Shown here: piece after piece, positions 10,305 through 19,212 of the stretch
How the letters are laid out: each line of letters opens with the position of its first letter
Numbering within the stretch: the first letter of the stretch is position 1
Source: Streptomyces sp. NRRL F-525
GTDB taxonomy: Bacteria; Actinomycetota; Actinomycetes; Streptomycetales; Streptomycetaceae
Length of the DNA stretch: 64,000 nucleotides
NCBI RefSeq assembly: GCF_000716605.1
Contig: NZ_JNXE01000004.1
Location: 248,001 to 312,000 of the forward strand
Direction of reading: 5' to 3'
Notes under the pieces: generated by a model
Seen by the model: only the letters and a program-made list of their open reading frames with translations
Databases searched by the model: none
Told to the model about the DNA's origin: nothing
Translations under genes and position numbers: made by a program

Positions 10305-11159
10305 ATGACCGTCACAGCCGCCGCTGCCACCGTCTCCGACTTCTACTACGGCGCGGTGACCCCCATCGCCGCCTATCTGATGGCGTGTCTGGGAGCGGCC
10401 CTCGGGCTGCGCTGCACGACCCGTTCGCTGCGCCGCCCGCAGCACAGAGCCCGCTGGCTGGCGCTCGGCGCCGTCTCGATCGGCTGCGGCATATGGACCA
10501 TGCACTTCATCGCCATGATCGGCTTCAGCGTCGAGGGCGCGCTCGTCAACTACGACGCCACGAAGACGCTGTTGAGCCTCGGCGTGGCCATCGCCGTCGT
10601 CGCCGTCGGGGTGTTCCTCGTCGGGTACCGCGGCGGATCCCCGCTCAACCTGGGTGTGGCCGGCGCGGTCACCGGGCTCGGTGTCGCGGCCATGCACTAC
10701 CTGGGGATGGCCGCCATCCACACGAACGGCACCCTCCACTACGACGCCGTGACCGTGGCGCTCTCCATCGTGATCGCCGTCGCGGCCGCCACCGCGGCGC
10801 TGTGGGCGGCGGTCTCCATCCACGCGCTGTGGGCGAGCCTCGGCGCGAGCCTGGTGATGGGTGTCGCCGTGACCGGCATGCACTACACCGGCATGGCCGC
10901 GGTCTCCGTCCACCTCACCAATGTGGCCGGGTCCTCGCAGTCCTCCGCCGACCTGGTCGCGTTCCTCCTCGTCATGCTCGCCGGTCCGCTTCTCGTCCTC
11001 CTGGTCGCCGCCGTGATCGTCATGTTCGACCCGGACATGATGATCGGCGAGACCGGGGCGGAGACGTCGGAGCCCGCGCCCGCCCCGCTGTTCGGCGGCG
11101 ACTCCGTGTTCCCGGCGCGGGAGCCGGCCGAGCCGGCGCAGGGCCGTACGTCCTGGTGA
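10305..11159 (+). CDS. MHYT-domain integral membrane sensor protein
   Basis: This 284-residue protein has seven predicted membrane helices and the repeated MHYT signatures: MHFIAM near residue 66, MHYLGM near 130 and MHYTGM near 190. In the MHYT family these are proposed to bind copper and sense a diatomic gas at the membrane face. The usual output domain (GGDEF/EAL or kinase) is absent; only a short acidic, Pro-rich tail follows the last helix, so this is a stand-alone sensor module. GAAGGGAA precedes the ATG. No partner gene is adjacent, so its output is unknown. Confidence 0.9.
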   Translation: MTVTAAAATVSDFYYGAVTPIAAYLMACLGAALGLRCTTRSLRRPQHRARWLALGAVSIGCGIWTMHFIAMIGFSVEGALVNYDATKTLLSLGVAIAVVAVGVFLVGYRGGSPLNLGVAGAVTGLGVAAMHYLGMAAIHTNGTLHYDAVTVALSIVIAVAAATAALWAAVSIHALWASLGASLVMGVAVTGMHYTGMAAVSVHLTNVAGSSQSSADLVAFLLVMLAGPLLVLLVAAVIVMFDPDMMIGETGAETSEPAPAPLFGGDSVFPAREPAEPAQGRTSW

Positions 11160-11272
11160 TCCGACGTCGACACCGCTTGCGGTCGTCCGGGCCCCGTCCC
11201 GGGCGGCCGTACGCCGGGAGCCGCCGCGGACGCCTGCGGATCACGGATGCCGAACTGCCCTACAGGCAGGCC

Positions 11273-12094
11273 CTATCGCACCTCGGCCCATGCGGCCACG
11301 AGTTCCGGGACGTACACCGTCGCCCGCACATCCGTGCACGCGCGGGCCATGCGGGTCCGCAGGGTGTCGATGTCGACCTCTTCGGCCGTGGCGATGCCGG
11401 CGCGCTCCATCACCGGCAGGAGGCTGCGCGCCGATTCGGCGATGAGGGTCACCGCCGCCGAGTCGGGGCCGCCGGTGGGGACGGCGACCGCCACACTGGG
11501 GTCGGTCAGCCCGGAAAGCCGTAGTACTTCGGCCAGTTGCTCGCCCATGTCGGGGTCGCGGCGGCCTTCTCGGAGCGCCGCGCTGATCCACTCCACGGAT
11601 TCCGTCACCAGGGGTACCGCGGGTATGGCGCGTGTCCGCGAAATATTGAAGTCCTGGAACGTGACGACGCCACCGTGCCGCACCAACCGTGTCAGTCCCT
11701 TCACCGTCGCCACCGGATCGTCGAGATGAATCAGGATCAGTCGTCCCACAAGGGCGTCGAAAGGCTCGGACAGGTCGAGATCGGGGAGTGTGCCCTGCTC
11801 GAAGGTGACATTCCCGGGGGACAACGCGGCCGCGTTCTCCCGTGCACGTTCCAGGACGCCGGGGTCCATGTCCACGCCGAGAACCCGACCGCTTGAGCCG
11901 ACCACGCGCGCGGCGGCCAGGGACACTTCGCCGGTACCGCAGCCGACGTCGAGAACGCGCATTCCCTCCCGCAGGCCCGCCGTTCTCAACAGATGTTCGG
12001 TGTGGCTGTCGTACAGCGAAGCCTGTATGCCGAGCCTGTCCGCCTCCTGGGACGTATTTCCCATCACGTAGGAACTTGGGTGCTTCTGAGTCAT
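11273..12094 (-). CDS. Class I SAM-dependent methyltransferase
   Basis: This 273-residue protein has a canonical Rossmann methyltransferase core: motif I VLDVGCGTGE near residue 47, then an acidic end of strand 2 (GVDMDPG), and motif IV-like DALVGRLILIHL followed by LVRHGGVVTFQDF. It resembles UbiE/Methyltransf_31-type small-molecule methyltransferases. The N-terminal YVMGNTSQEADRLGIQA segment is a lid often seen in this group. It is transcribed alone, and the acceptor cannot be inferred. Confidence 0.88.
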   Translation of the reverse strand: MTQKHPSSYVMGNTSQEADRLGIQASLYDSHTEHLLRTAGLREGMRVLDVGCGTGEVSLAAARVVGSSGRVLGVDMDPGVLERARENAAALSPGNVTFEQGTLPDLDLSEPFDALVGRLILIHLDDPVATVKGLTRLVRHGGVVTFQDFNISRTRAIPAVPLVTESVEWISAALREGRRDPDMGEQLAEVLRLSGLTDPSVAVAVPTGGPDSAAVTLIAESARSLLPVMERAGIATAEEVDIDTLRTRMARACTDVRATVYVPELVAAWAEVR

Positions 12095-12223
12095 TCCTGG
12101 TCCGTTTCCTTGCTCTGGGATTTCTCCAGTCCGCAGTAACGGAGTGTAGGAAGCGACCGGTTGACGGTCTTCGGCGTGATCATGGAGTCATGGGGCGGAT
12201 TTCTGTGGAATCCACAGTCGCCG

Positions 12224-13378
12224 TCAGCCGGTGATGCCGACGACCGAGCGGAGGAGTCCGGCGAAGGTGCGCGGATCGGCGCCGGTGAGCTTGTGCCACT
12301 GGCCGAGCCGGTAGGCCACGGTGTTGGGGTGGATCCCGAGGGCGGTGGCGGCCCGGGCCAGCGACGACCCGGAGTCGGCGAAGGCGATCACCGTCTCCGC
12401 CAACTGGGGTTGTTCGCCGGTGACTCGGCGGACCTCGGTGAACAGGGGGTGCAGCCGCTCCCGGCTGTCGAAGAGGCTCGCCTGGAGCCAGACGTCCTCG
12501 AACGACGTGGCGCGGCCGCCGCGTTCGGCCACGGCGAGGGCGCGCTCCGCGTCGGCGATGCTCATCTCCGCGCCGTCGAGCCCGGACCGGTCGAGACCGA
12601 TACCCACGCGCGCGTCGTCGCCGGCCAGGTTGATCACGCGGGTGGCCAGGTCGCCCGGATCGACCCGCTGGGTGACGGCGACCATGAGCTGCCCGCTCAG
12701 GCCGCAGGAGACATTTCCGGCAAGCTGCCGTGCCGCACGTTGCAGCAGGCCGAGGTGTCCTTGCGCGGCCCACGGGGCGGCAGATGTGCACAGGACGCGG
12801 AAGTCGCCGTCGGGGTCGAATCCGAGTTCACGGGCGATCTCGGCGGCGTGCTCGCGGGGTGCCCCGCCGGTGCGGAGCAGTTCGAGGAAGCGCTGCCGCA
12901 GACCGGCCTCGCGCCCGTACCGTGACCCGGCCTCGTCCGCGAACGCGTCCGCGACGACGCCGCTCACCGACTGCACCCACGCCCACAGGGGCGCGACCAG
13001 CTCGACCGATGTGTCCTCGGCCGCCGTACCCCGCGCCGCGGCGCGCAGTTCGTCCCACAGCCGACGGGCGCCGATGTGGAAGGTCGCGAGCGCGTCCTGG
13101 ACGGGCAGGCCGTAGTAAGCCCGCCTGCGTGACTCGGACTGGAACTCCAGCAGTTGCTCGGCCGTCGGATCCACATCCAGGGCGAGACCCCGCAGGAGGG
13201 CCAGGAGCCGGCTGCGTACGGTCCGGCGTTGCTCGTCCAGCGGGAACGCCGCGTACGAGGGGAGTTCGCGCCTGATGTCGTCGGTGACGACGACGCTCAG
13301 CTCCTCGATGCGCGACAGCAGGGATTCGCACAGCACGCGCAGCGGATGTCCGTCGGGCCGGACCGCGGAGGAAGTCAC
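12224..13378 (-). CDS. PucR/CdaR-type helix-turn-helix regulator
   Basis: This protein of about 384 residues has a long alpha-helical N-terminal half and a GGDEF-like/central region. Its C-terminal PucR-family HTH reads ARAATALGIHPNTVAYRLGQW near residues 340-360, the family signature. Such proteins respond to small metabolites. The GTG at 13378 (VTSSAVRPDGH) is favoured over the ATG at 13414 because a perfect 13-bp palindrome at 13387-13399 then falls in the promoter rather than in the coding sequence. It diverges from an MmyB-type regulator. Confidence 0.85.
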   Translation of the reverse strand: MTSSAVRPDGHPLRVLCESLLSRIEELSVVVTDDIRRELPSYAAFPLDEQRRTVRSRLLALLRGLALDVDPTAEQLLEFQSESRRRAYYGLPVQDALATFHIGARRLWDELRAAARGTAAEDTSVELVAPLWAWVQSVSGVVADAFADEAGSRYGREAGLRQRFLELLRTGGAPREHAAEIARELGFDPDGDFRVLCTSAAPWAAQGHLGLLQRAARQLAGNVSCGLSGQLMVAVTQRVDPGDLATRVINLAGDDARVGIGLDRSGLDGAEMSIADAERALAVAERGGRATSFEDVWLQASLFDSRERLHPLFTEVRRVTGEQPQLAETVIAFADSGSSLARAATALGIHPNTVAYRLGQWHKLTGADPRTFAGLLRSVVGITG

Positions 13379-13386
13379 ACGGACAC

Positions 13387-13399
13387 TGTCGAATCGACA
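13387..13399. promoter_or_regulatory. Palindrome in the divergent regulator promoter region
   Basis: TGTCGAATCGACA is a perfect palindrome around a single central base. It lies 9 bp upstream of the favoured GTG of the PucR-type gene and about 140 bp from the divergent XRE gene. It is a candidate autoregulatory site. Confidence 0.4.
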
Positions 13400-13536
13400 A
13401 AGAGTCCATGTCAATCCTCCTCACGCGGAGTGACAGGTGCGGCTCGCGTGCCGAACGGCTCGGCGAGCCGGACCCGCCGTTGCCTACCCGGAGTTGGGTC
13501 AGGCTGCGGGCGCGAGCGCTGACCATACTGAGTTTC

Positions 13537-14424
13537 GTGAAAGGGAAAACGCAGCTCGGGGAATTTCTGCAGGCTCGGCGTTCCCACCTCCGTCCTGAGG
13601 ATGTCGGGGTGGCCACGTACGGGGAGCGGCGGCGCGTGCCGGGGCTCCGGCGCGAGGAGTTGGCGCTGCTCGCCGGGGTGAGCGTCTCGTACTACACGCG
13701 GCTGGAACAGGGACAGGCGCCGAGCGCCTCGCCCGAGGTGCTGGACGCGCTGGCCTTCGCCCTGCGGCTCGACGAGCCCGAGCGGCGCTATCTGCACGAC
13801 CTGGCCCGCGCGGGCAGGCAACGCCCGCGGGGCCGGCGGCCCGCGCCGGAACAGGTGACGGAAGAACACGCCCAACTGCTGGACGTCCTGGGGGACGCGC
13901 CCACGCTCCTGCTGGGCCGATGCGGCGACGTGCTGGCCTGGAACCGCCTGGGACACGCGCTGTTCGCCGGTCATGTGGACCCCGATGCCCCGGACCGGCC
14001 GGCCCAGCGGCCGAACATGGCCCGGCTGGTGTTCCTCGACCCGCACACACGCGACCTGTACACGGACTGGCCGAGCAAGGCCCGGGCGGTGGTGGGGCAC
14101 CTGCGTCTGGTGGCGGGCCGGTTCCCCGACGACGCGGCGCTGCACGCGCTGGTGGGTGAACTGAGCGCCAAGAGCCCCGAGTTCGCCGCGATGTGGGCCG
14201 ACCACCGGGTCAAGTCGCACATGCTCGCGTCGTACGAGATGCGCCATCCTCTGGTGGGCCCGCTGACGGTCGTACAGCAGACCCTGGGTCTCGGGCGCGG
14301 CACCAGCGTCGTGGTCGCCACCACCCCGGCGGGCTCGTCCGCACGGGCGGCACTGACCCTGCTGGCCCAGGCCGCCGTACCGGCCGAGTCGGCGCGGACC
14401 CCTGCCCGGGCCGCCATCGACTGA
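13537..14424 (+). CDS. XRE-family regulator with MmyB-like ligand domain
   Basis: This protein of 295 residues has an N-terminal HTH_31 domain: LGEFLQARR, RRVPGLRREELALLAGVS and YYTRLEQG, near residues 8-60. This is the hallmark of the large MmyB-type regulator family of streptomycetes. The remaining roughly 180 residues match the MmyB-like PAS-type ligand-binding domain (ARLVFLDPHTRDLYTDW). The start is placed at GTG 13537 so that the HTH begins in its usual position; the upstream in-frame extension has no family features. Members of this family often control a nearby oxidoreductase or secreted protein, and the beta-propeller gene that follows is a candidate target. Confidence 0.9.
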   Translation: MKGKTQLGEFLQARRSHLRPEDVGVATYGERRRVPGLRREELALLAGVSVSYYTRLEQGQAPSASPEVLDALAFALRLDEPERRYLHDLARAGRQRPRGRRPAPEQVTEEHAQLLDVLGDAPTLLLGRCGDVLAWNRLGHALFAGHVDPDAPDRPAQRPNMARLVFLDPHTRDLYTDWPSKARAVVGHLRLVAGRFPDDAALHALVGELSAKSPEFAAMWADHRVKSHMLASYEMRHPLVGPLTVVQQTLGLGRGTSVVVATTPAGSSARAALTLLAQAAVPAESARTPARAAID

Positions 14425-14565
14425 CCCCCACGCTCGTCAACGGCCCATCCACCAGGCGCACTTCACGGCGTCGCGCCCGCTCACCGCATCACCGCGTCGG
14501 CACGTCGCTGCCGTATGCCCGAAAACCACTGACCACAGAACCGACTCACCCCAAGGAACCGACCC

Positions 14566-15531
14566 ATGCTCAAGAAGCTCACCAAGTCCGCCCTGTCCGC
14601 AGCCGCCGTCGTCGCGGCCGCCGCCGTGACGCTCGGCCCGGCTCCCGCCTCGGCCGTCTCCGCGCCGCTGAGCGATGCCCGGATCGCGCGCCACTTCGAC
14701 CTGGCCGAGGGGCAGACGCCGGAGAACGTCGTCCTCGCTCCGGACGGCAGCGCCTACGTCACCTTCGCCGCCGCCCGCCAGATCGCGCGCCTCTCGCCCG
14801 ACGGCACCACGCGGATCCTGGCCACCCTCCCCGCACCGGCGGACGGCGGGGTCCACACCCCCGTCCTGGGCTTCGCCCTGACCACCGGCATCGTCCGGGC
14901 CCACGACGGCACCCTGTACTTCCTGTACGCCACCGGCACCGCCGACCTCACCGGCGTATGGCGGCTGCGCCTCGGCGGCACGCCGGAGCGGATCGCCGCG
15001 CTGCCCGCCGACGGACTGCCCAACGGCCTTGCCCTGGACGCCCGTTCGCACACTCTCTACGCCACCGACTCCGTACGCGGCACCGTCTGGAAGGTGCCCG
15101 TCTCCGGCGGCACACCCACAGCCTGGTCCACCGCACCCGAACTGGCGTCGACCGGTTTCCTCGGCGCCAACGGCCTGAAGATCCGGGGCGGGGCGCTCTG
15201 GGTCACGAACCTCGACCGCGGCACCGTCCTGCGCATCCCCGTCCTGCGGGACGGACGCGCGGGCAGGGTTCGGACCGAGGTCACCGGCCTGCCCGGGATC
15301 GACGACTTCGCCTTCACCGGTCGCGGCGACCAGCTGCTGGCCACCCTCAACGGTTCGAGCGAGGTCGTGCTCGTCGAGCCGCACGGCAGCCCCACCACGG
15401 TCCTGACCGCGGCCGACGGCCTGCAGAACCCCACGTCGATCGCCCTGCGCGGCGACACCGCCTACGTCCTGAGCGCGGCCTACGTCACCGCAAAGGACCC
15501 CAACCTGGTACTCGCCCACCTGAACCGCTGA
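14566..15531 (+). CDS. Secreted SMP-30/gluconolactonase-like beta-propeller protein
   Basis: This 321-residue protein has a Sec signal peptide (positive start MLKKLTKSAL, a run of Ala/Val, cleavage near ASA at about residue 30). The repeated strands are typical of a six-bladed NHL/SMP-30 propeller (PENVVLAPDGSAYV, LPNGLALDARSHTLYATDS, FLGANGLKI, LQNPTSIAL). It lies 140 bp downstream of the XRE regulator. The family includes lactonases and binding proteins. Metal-ligand residues cannot be assigned with confidence, so the enzymatic role is open. Confidence 0.85.
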   Translation: MLKKLTKSALSAAAVVAAAAVTLGPAPASAVSAPLSDARIARHFDLAEGQTPENVVLAPDGSAYVTFAAARQIARLSPDGTTRILATLPAPADGGVHTPVLGFALTTGIVRAHDGTLYFLYATGTADLTGVWRLRLGGTPERIAALPADGLPNGLALDARSHTLYATDSVRGTVWKVPVSGGTPTAWSTAPELASTGFLGANGLKIRGGALWVTNLDRGTVLRIPVLRDGRAGRVRTEVTGLPGIDDFAFTGRGDQLLATLNGSSEVVLVEPHGSPTTVLTAADGLQNPTSIALRGDTAYVLSAAYVTAKDPNLVLAHLNR

Positions 15532-15570
15532 CCACTCCGGCAGACCGGGCGCGTCGTACCAACTCGGCTT

Positions 15571-17412
15571 CTACGACGCCCCGTTCGGCCCCGCCTGCGA
15601 CCTCTCGGGCGTCTCCGCCGGGGCCGGTGGCAGGTCCGCCGGTGACGGTCCGGGTTCCGGGTCGGGCCGGTGGCCGCCGCGCAGGGCCGAGGCGACCGCG
15701 GAGACCAGGGCCATGCCCGCGGCGACGCTGAAGACGATGGTCAGGCCGTGGTGGAACGGGCCCGAGACCAGCTGGGGGAAGAAGGTGTGGCCGGTCAGGA
15801 CGGCGCGCTGGGCGGCGGTGACGTGGTCGAGGGTTCCGTTGGACGCGAGCAGGTGCTGGATGGGGTTGTTGCCGAGGAACGTCGCGAACAGCGTGCTCAC
15901 CGGAGGCAGCGACGCCGCCTGCTCGGCCGCGCCGGCCGGGACCCCGTGTATCTGGAGTCCGTGGCTCAGCGTCCTGGGCAGCGAGGTCGCGAGCCCGGAC
16001 ACCATCAGGGAGAAGAACACGCCGATGGACAGGGCGGTGCCCGAGTTCTGGAAGGTGGAGCGCATGCCCGAGGCGACACCCCGGTACTCGCTCGGCACGC
16101 TGCCCATGATGGACGACGTGTTCGGCGCGGAGAACATGCCCTGGCCAAGCCCGTTGAGCAGCAGCAGCGCCGCGAACATGCCGTAGTCGAAGTCGATGGG
16201 CAGCGCGAGCAGCCCGAGGAAGGAGAGCGCGACGACGATCAGCCCGATGGTCGAGAACGCCCGGGCGCCGAACCGGTCCGACAGCCATCCGGACACGGGT
16301 CCGGCGATGAGGAAGCCGACGGTGAGCGGCAGCATGAAGATGCCCGCCCACAGCGGGGTGTCCTCGTAGTCGTAGCCGTGCAACGGCAGCCAGATGCCCT
16401 GCAGCCAGATGATCAGCATGAACTGCAGCCCGCCCCGCGCGATCGCGGTGAGCAGCGCGGCCAGGTTGCCCGCGGCGAAGGCACGCACCTTGAACAGGGC
16501 CAGGTTGAACATCGGTTCGGCGATGTGTGTCTCGACGTAGCAGAAGATCAGCAGGAGTACGACGCCGCCGATCAGGCCGCTGAGCACCCACGGGTTTCCC
16601 CAGCCGGTGGCGCTGCCGCCGTAGGGCTGGATGCCGTAGGTGATGCCCGCGAGGAGGATGCCGGCGCCTGCCGCGAAGGTGAGGTTGCCCAGCCAGTCGA
16701 TGCGGCCGGGGCGGCCCGCCGAGGTCTCGCGCAGGCTCAGGTACGACCAGATCGTGCCGGTGATGCTGATCGGCACGCTCACCCAGAACACCGCGCGCCA
16801 GTCGACGACGGCCAGCAGCCCACCGGCGAGCAGACCGAGGAACTGGCCGGCCAGGGCGGTGATCTGGTTGATGCCGAGAGCCATTCCGCGCTGCCGGGCG
16901 GGGAACGCGTCGGTGAGGATCGCGGCCGAGTTGGCGGTGAGCATCGAACCGCCGAAGGCCTGCACGACGCGCCACAGGATCAGCCACATCGCCCCCGCCC
17001 CCGCGCGGAACGGGTCCAGGGACAGCGCGACGGACGCACACGCGAAGATCAGGAAGCCGATGTTGTAGATCTTCACCCGGCCGAACATGTCACCGAGTCG
17101 GCCGAGTACGACGACCAGCACCGCCGAGACCAGCAGATAGCCGAGGATCATCCAGAGCAGATAGCCGATGTTGCCCGGCGCGAGCGGATCGAGGCCGATG
17201 CCGCGGAAGATCGCGGGCAGCGAGATGATCACGATCGAGGCGTCCATCGTGGCGATGAGCACGCCGAGCGTGGTGTTCGACAGCGCGACCCACTTGTAGT
17301 TCGGCCCCGGCGGAGTGTCCTTGCGACGCCCCGAGCGCACGGTGCTCAGCAGCGACGGCCGTCCGCCCCCGTTCCCCTGTCCGTCGCCGGGTATGTGCGC
17401 ACGCTCGGTCAC
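15571..17412 (-). CDS. DHA2-family (EmrB/QacA-type) MFS exporter
   Basis: This 613-residue multidrug exporter should have 14 helices. Motif A appears as GRLGDMFGRVK after helix 2 and motif C-like segments occur in the middle helices. The N-terminal and C-terminal tails are long, hydrophilic and Pro-rich. Its GTG start overlaps the TGA of the MarR gene, so it is translated from the same message and is presumably derepressed when the regulator binds a drug. The substrate is unknown. Confidence 0.93.
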   Translation of the reverse strand: MTERAHIPGDGQGNGGGRPSLLSTVRSGRRKDTPPGPNYKWVALSNTTLGVLIATMDASIVIISLPAIFRGIGLDPLAPGNIGYLLWMILGYLLVSAVLVVVLGRLGDMFGRVKIYNIGFLIFACASVALSLDPFRAGAGAMWLILWRVVQAFGGSMLTANSAAILTDAFPARQRGMALGINQITALAGQFLGLLAGGLLAVVDWRAVFWVSVPISITGTIWSYLSLRETSAGRPGRIDWLGNLTFAAGAGILLAGITYGIQPYGGSATGWGNPWVLSGLIGGVVLLLIFCYVETHIAEPMFNLALFKVRAFAAGNLAALLTAIARGGLQFMLIIWLQGIWLPLHGYDYEDTPLWAGIFMLPLTVGFLIAGPVSGWLSDRFGARAFSTIGLIVVALSFLGLLALPIDFDYGMFAALLLLNGLGQGMFSAPNTSSIMGSVPSEYRGVASGMRSTFQNSGTALSIGVFFSLMVSGLATSLPRTLSHGLQIHGVPAGAAEQAASLPPVSTLFATFLGNNPIQHLLASNGTLDHVTAAQRAVLTGHTFFPQLVSGPFHHGLTIVFSVAAGMALVSAVASALRGGHRPDPEPGPSPADLPPAPAETPERSQAGPNGAS

Positions 17413-17849
17413 AGTCGCTCCGCCAGTCGGTCGAGGAGGGGCAGCGCCGACGCGAGGGTCGCGCGCTCCTCCGCGGTGAACTCGTCCAGGACGGCCCCGA
17501 GCCGGTGGACCGACGCGGAGCGCCGCTCGGCCAGCACGGAGCGTCCCTCGTCCGTGATCGCCAGGATGCTCCGCCGCCCGTCCGCGGGATCGGGGCTACG
17601 GCGGACCAGCCCGCGCTGTTCGAGCAGCGCGAGGGTGCTGGCCATCGCCTGCGGACGCACCCGCTCGGCCTCGGCGAGGGACGTCGGCGATTCGGAGCCG
17701 TCGCGGGCGAGCCGGGCCAGGACCGAGACTCCGGAGAGTGACACGTCCCCCACGGCGTGCGCCTGACGCAGGCGCCGCGTCAGCCGGCCGACGGCGAGCC
17801 GCAGCTCGGACGCGAGCCGGGTGGTGTCGTTCGGGCTGTTCACCTTCAT
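17409..17849 (-). CDS. MarR-family transcriptional repressor
   Basis: This 146-residue winged-helix regulator has a recognition region LARDGSESPTSLAEAERVRPQAMASTLALLEQRGLV followed by a wing RSPDPADGRRSILAITDEG. The ATG at 17849 (MKVNSPND) gives the usual MarR length; the longer frame reading upstream crosses the operator. The gene is coupled by overlap to the DHA2 exporter, the classical MarR-efflux pairing. Perfect 9-bp inverted arms at 17852-17860 and 17893-17901 sit directly upstream and would permit autorepression and control of the divergent kinase. Confidence 0.93.
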   Translation of the reverse strand: MKVNSPNDTTRLASELRLAVGRLTRRLRQAHAVGDVSLSGVSVLARLARDGSESPTSLAEAERVRPQAMASTLALLEQRGLVRRSPDPADGRRSILAITDEGRSVLAERRSASVHRLGAVLDEFTAEERATLASALPLLDRLAERL

Positions 17850-17851
17850 GG

Positions 17852-17901
17852 TTACTAACAGTAGATTTATCAGCCTGGACTGCTCAACCAATTGTTAGTA
17901 A
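17852..17901. promoter_or_regulatory. Inverted-repeat operator pair for MarR
   Basis: TTACTAACA (17852-17860) and TGTTAGTAA (17893-17901) are exact reverse complements 41 bp apart in an AT-rich spacer between the divergent MarR and PfkB genes. One arm touches the MarR start codon and the other lies about 20 bp before the kinase start. Confidence 0.6.
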
Positions 17902-17921
17902 ATCGCGCGAGGAGGCTGTCG

Positions 17922-18806
17922 GTGAAGAGAGGACGCCCCACAGGACTGTTCGTCGGACTGTGCACCCTGGACGTTATCCAGCTCGTGGACCACGCACCGG
18001 GCTCGAACGAGAAACTCACGGCTCGGGAGCAAGTGGTCGCCGCGGGCGGCCCGGCAGCCAACGCGGCTGTCGCCTTCGGCCACTTGGGCGGCTCGGCCAC
18101 GCTCCTGACCGCAATCGGCGCCCACGCGCTGGGAGTTGGGGTGACGGCCGACCTGAACGCGCTGGCCGTGACTGTCTCCGACCTGGCGGCCGACTCGGTG
18201 GAGCCGCCCGCCGTCTCCTCCGTCCTGGTGACCGCGTCCACCGGAGAACGCGCCGTCGCCTCGACCAACGCGACGGCACACCGGCTAGCCCCGCCCGATG
18301 ACCTCGACGCGCTGGTGGCCGCCTGCGACCTCGTCGAGTTCGACGGCCACCACACGGAACTGGCCGTCGCCGCGGCCCGCTCCGCGCGTGCCCTCGGCCG
18401 TAAGACCCTTTTGGACGGCGGCAGTTGGAAGCCCGGCACCCAGGACCTGCTGCCGTTCATCGACGTGGCCGTCTGCTCGGCCGACTTCCATCCACCCGGT
18501 ACGAGCACGGCAGCCGACACGCTGAGCTTCCTGCGGGAACACGGGGTCGTCTGGTCGGCGATGAGCGGGGGAGCCGACCCCATTGTCTGGGCGGGTCCGG
18601 ACGGCGAAGGCGCGGTGGACGTGCCGTCGGTGAAGGTGGCGGACACGGTGGGCGCGGGTGACGTCCTGCACGGGGCGCTCGCCTACCACCTCGCGGGGGA
18701 CCGCCTGACCTCGCAGGGCTTCGCCGAGGCACTGCGCGCGGCGGCCGTCGTGGCCTCACGGGCCTGCGCCTCGTTCGGCACGCGGGCGTGGATGCGGGAG
18801 GGGTGA
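17922..18806 (+). CDS. PfkB/ribokinase-family sugar kinase
   Basis: This 294-residue carbohydrate kinase has an N-terminal GLFVGLCTLDVIQLVD strand, then GGPAANAAVAFGHLG (PfkB signature 1 region, residues 44-58). The C-terminal catalytic motif DTVGAGDVLHGAL carries the catalytic Asp. The GTG at 17922 follows a GGAGG ribosome site; the longer frame would run into the MarR operator. Members phosphorylate sugars or nucleosides with ATP, and the acceptor cannot be assigned. It shares its promoter region with the MarR/exporter pair. Confidence 0.88.
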   Translation: MKRGRPTGLFVGLCTLDVIQLVDHAPGSNEKLTAREQVVAAGGPAANAAVAFGHLGGSATLLTAIGAHALGVGVTADLNALAVTVSDLAADSVEPPAVSSVLVTASTGERAVASTNATAHRLAPPDDLDALVAACDLVEFDGHHTELAVAAARSARALGRKTLLDGGSWKPGTQDLLPFIDVAVCSADFHPPGTSTAADTLSFLREHGVVWSAMSGGADPIVWAGPDGEGAVDVPSVKVADTVGAGDVLHGALAYHLAGDRLTSQGFAEALRAAAVVASRACASFGTRAWMREG

Positions 18807-18887
18807 CCCGGGCCGACGCGTCCGCGCCTGAGAAGATGACCGGGAACGTACGTGTCATCGGACCGTACGAACCACGGGGTGGGAAAC

Positions 18888-19082
18888 ATGATCGTCGTAG
18901 TGCTGCTCGGTGTCCTGGTCCTCGTCGTCGGCGGGTGCGCATGTGTGGTCTGGGCCGAGCGCGGCGGGCCCCGCTGGGCCCGTGTCGTGGCGACCGTGAC
19001 CCTCACCGCGAGTGAACTCCTGCGCGCCTCCGCCAAGAAGCGGCGCCGGGGCTTGAACCCGGGCAGCCAGGGCGATGACTAG
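18888..19082 (+). CDS. Small single-span membrane protein
   Basis: This 64-residue predicted protein has a hydrophobic N-terminal helix (MIVVVLLGVLVLVVGGCACV), then a basic cytoplasmic tail with RASAKKRRRG. It is preceded by a purine-rich GGTGGGAAAC ribosome site. No family is recognised. It stands between the kinase and the flavin oxidase with its own upstream gap. Confidence 0.5.
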   Translation: MIVVVLLGVLVLVVGGCACVVWAERGGPRWARVVATVTLTASELLRASAKKRRRGLNPGSQGDD

Positions 19083-19212
19083 CGAGGCCGGGCCGTCGCG
19101 GGAGGCGCCGAACCGGTGGGGGAACTCGCCGGGACGGAACCCTTCTCCGGGCCCCAACGTGCCTAGACTGAGCCGTCGTTGATCGTTTCACGGACGGTCT
19201 CAGGAGGACCAC

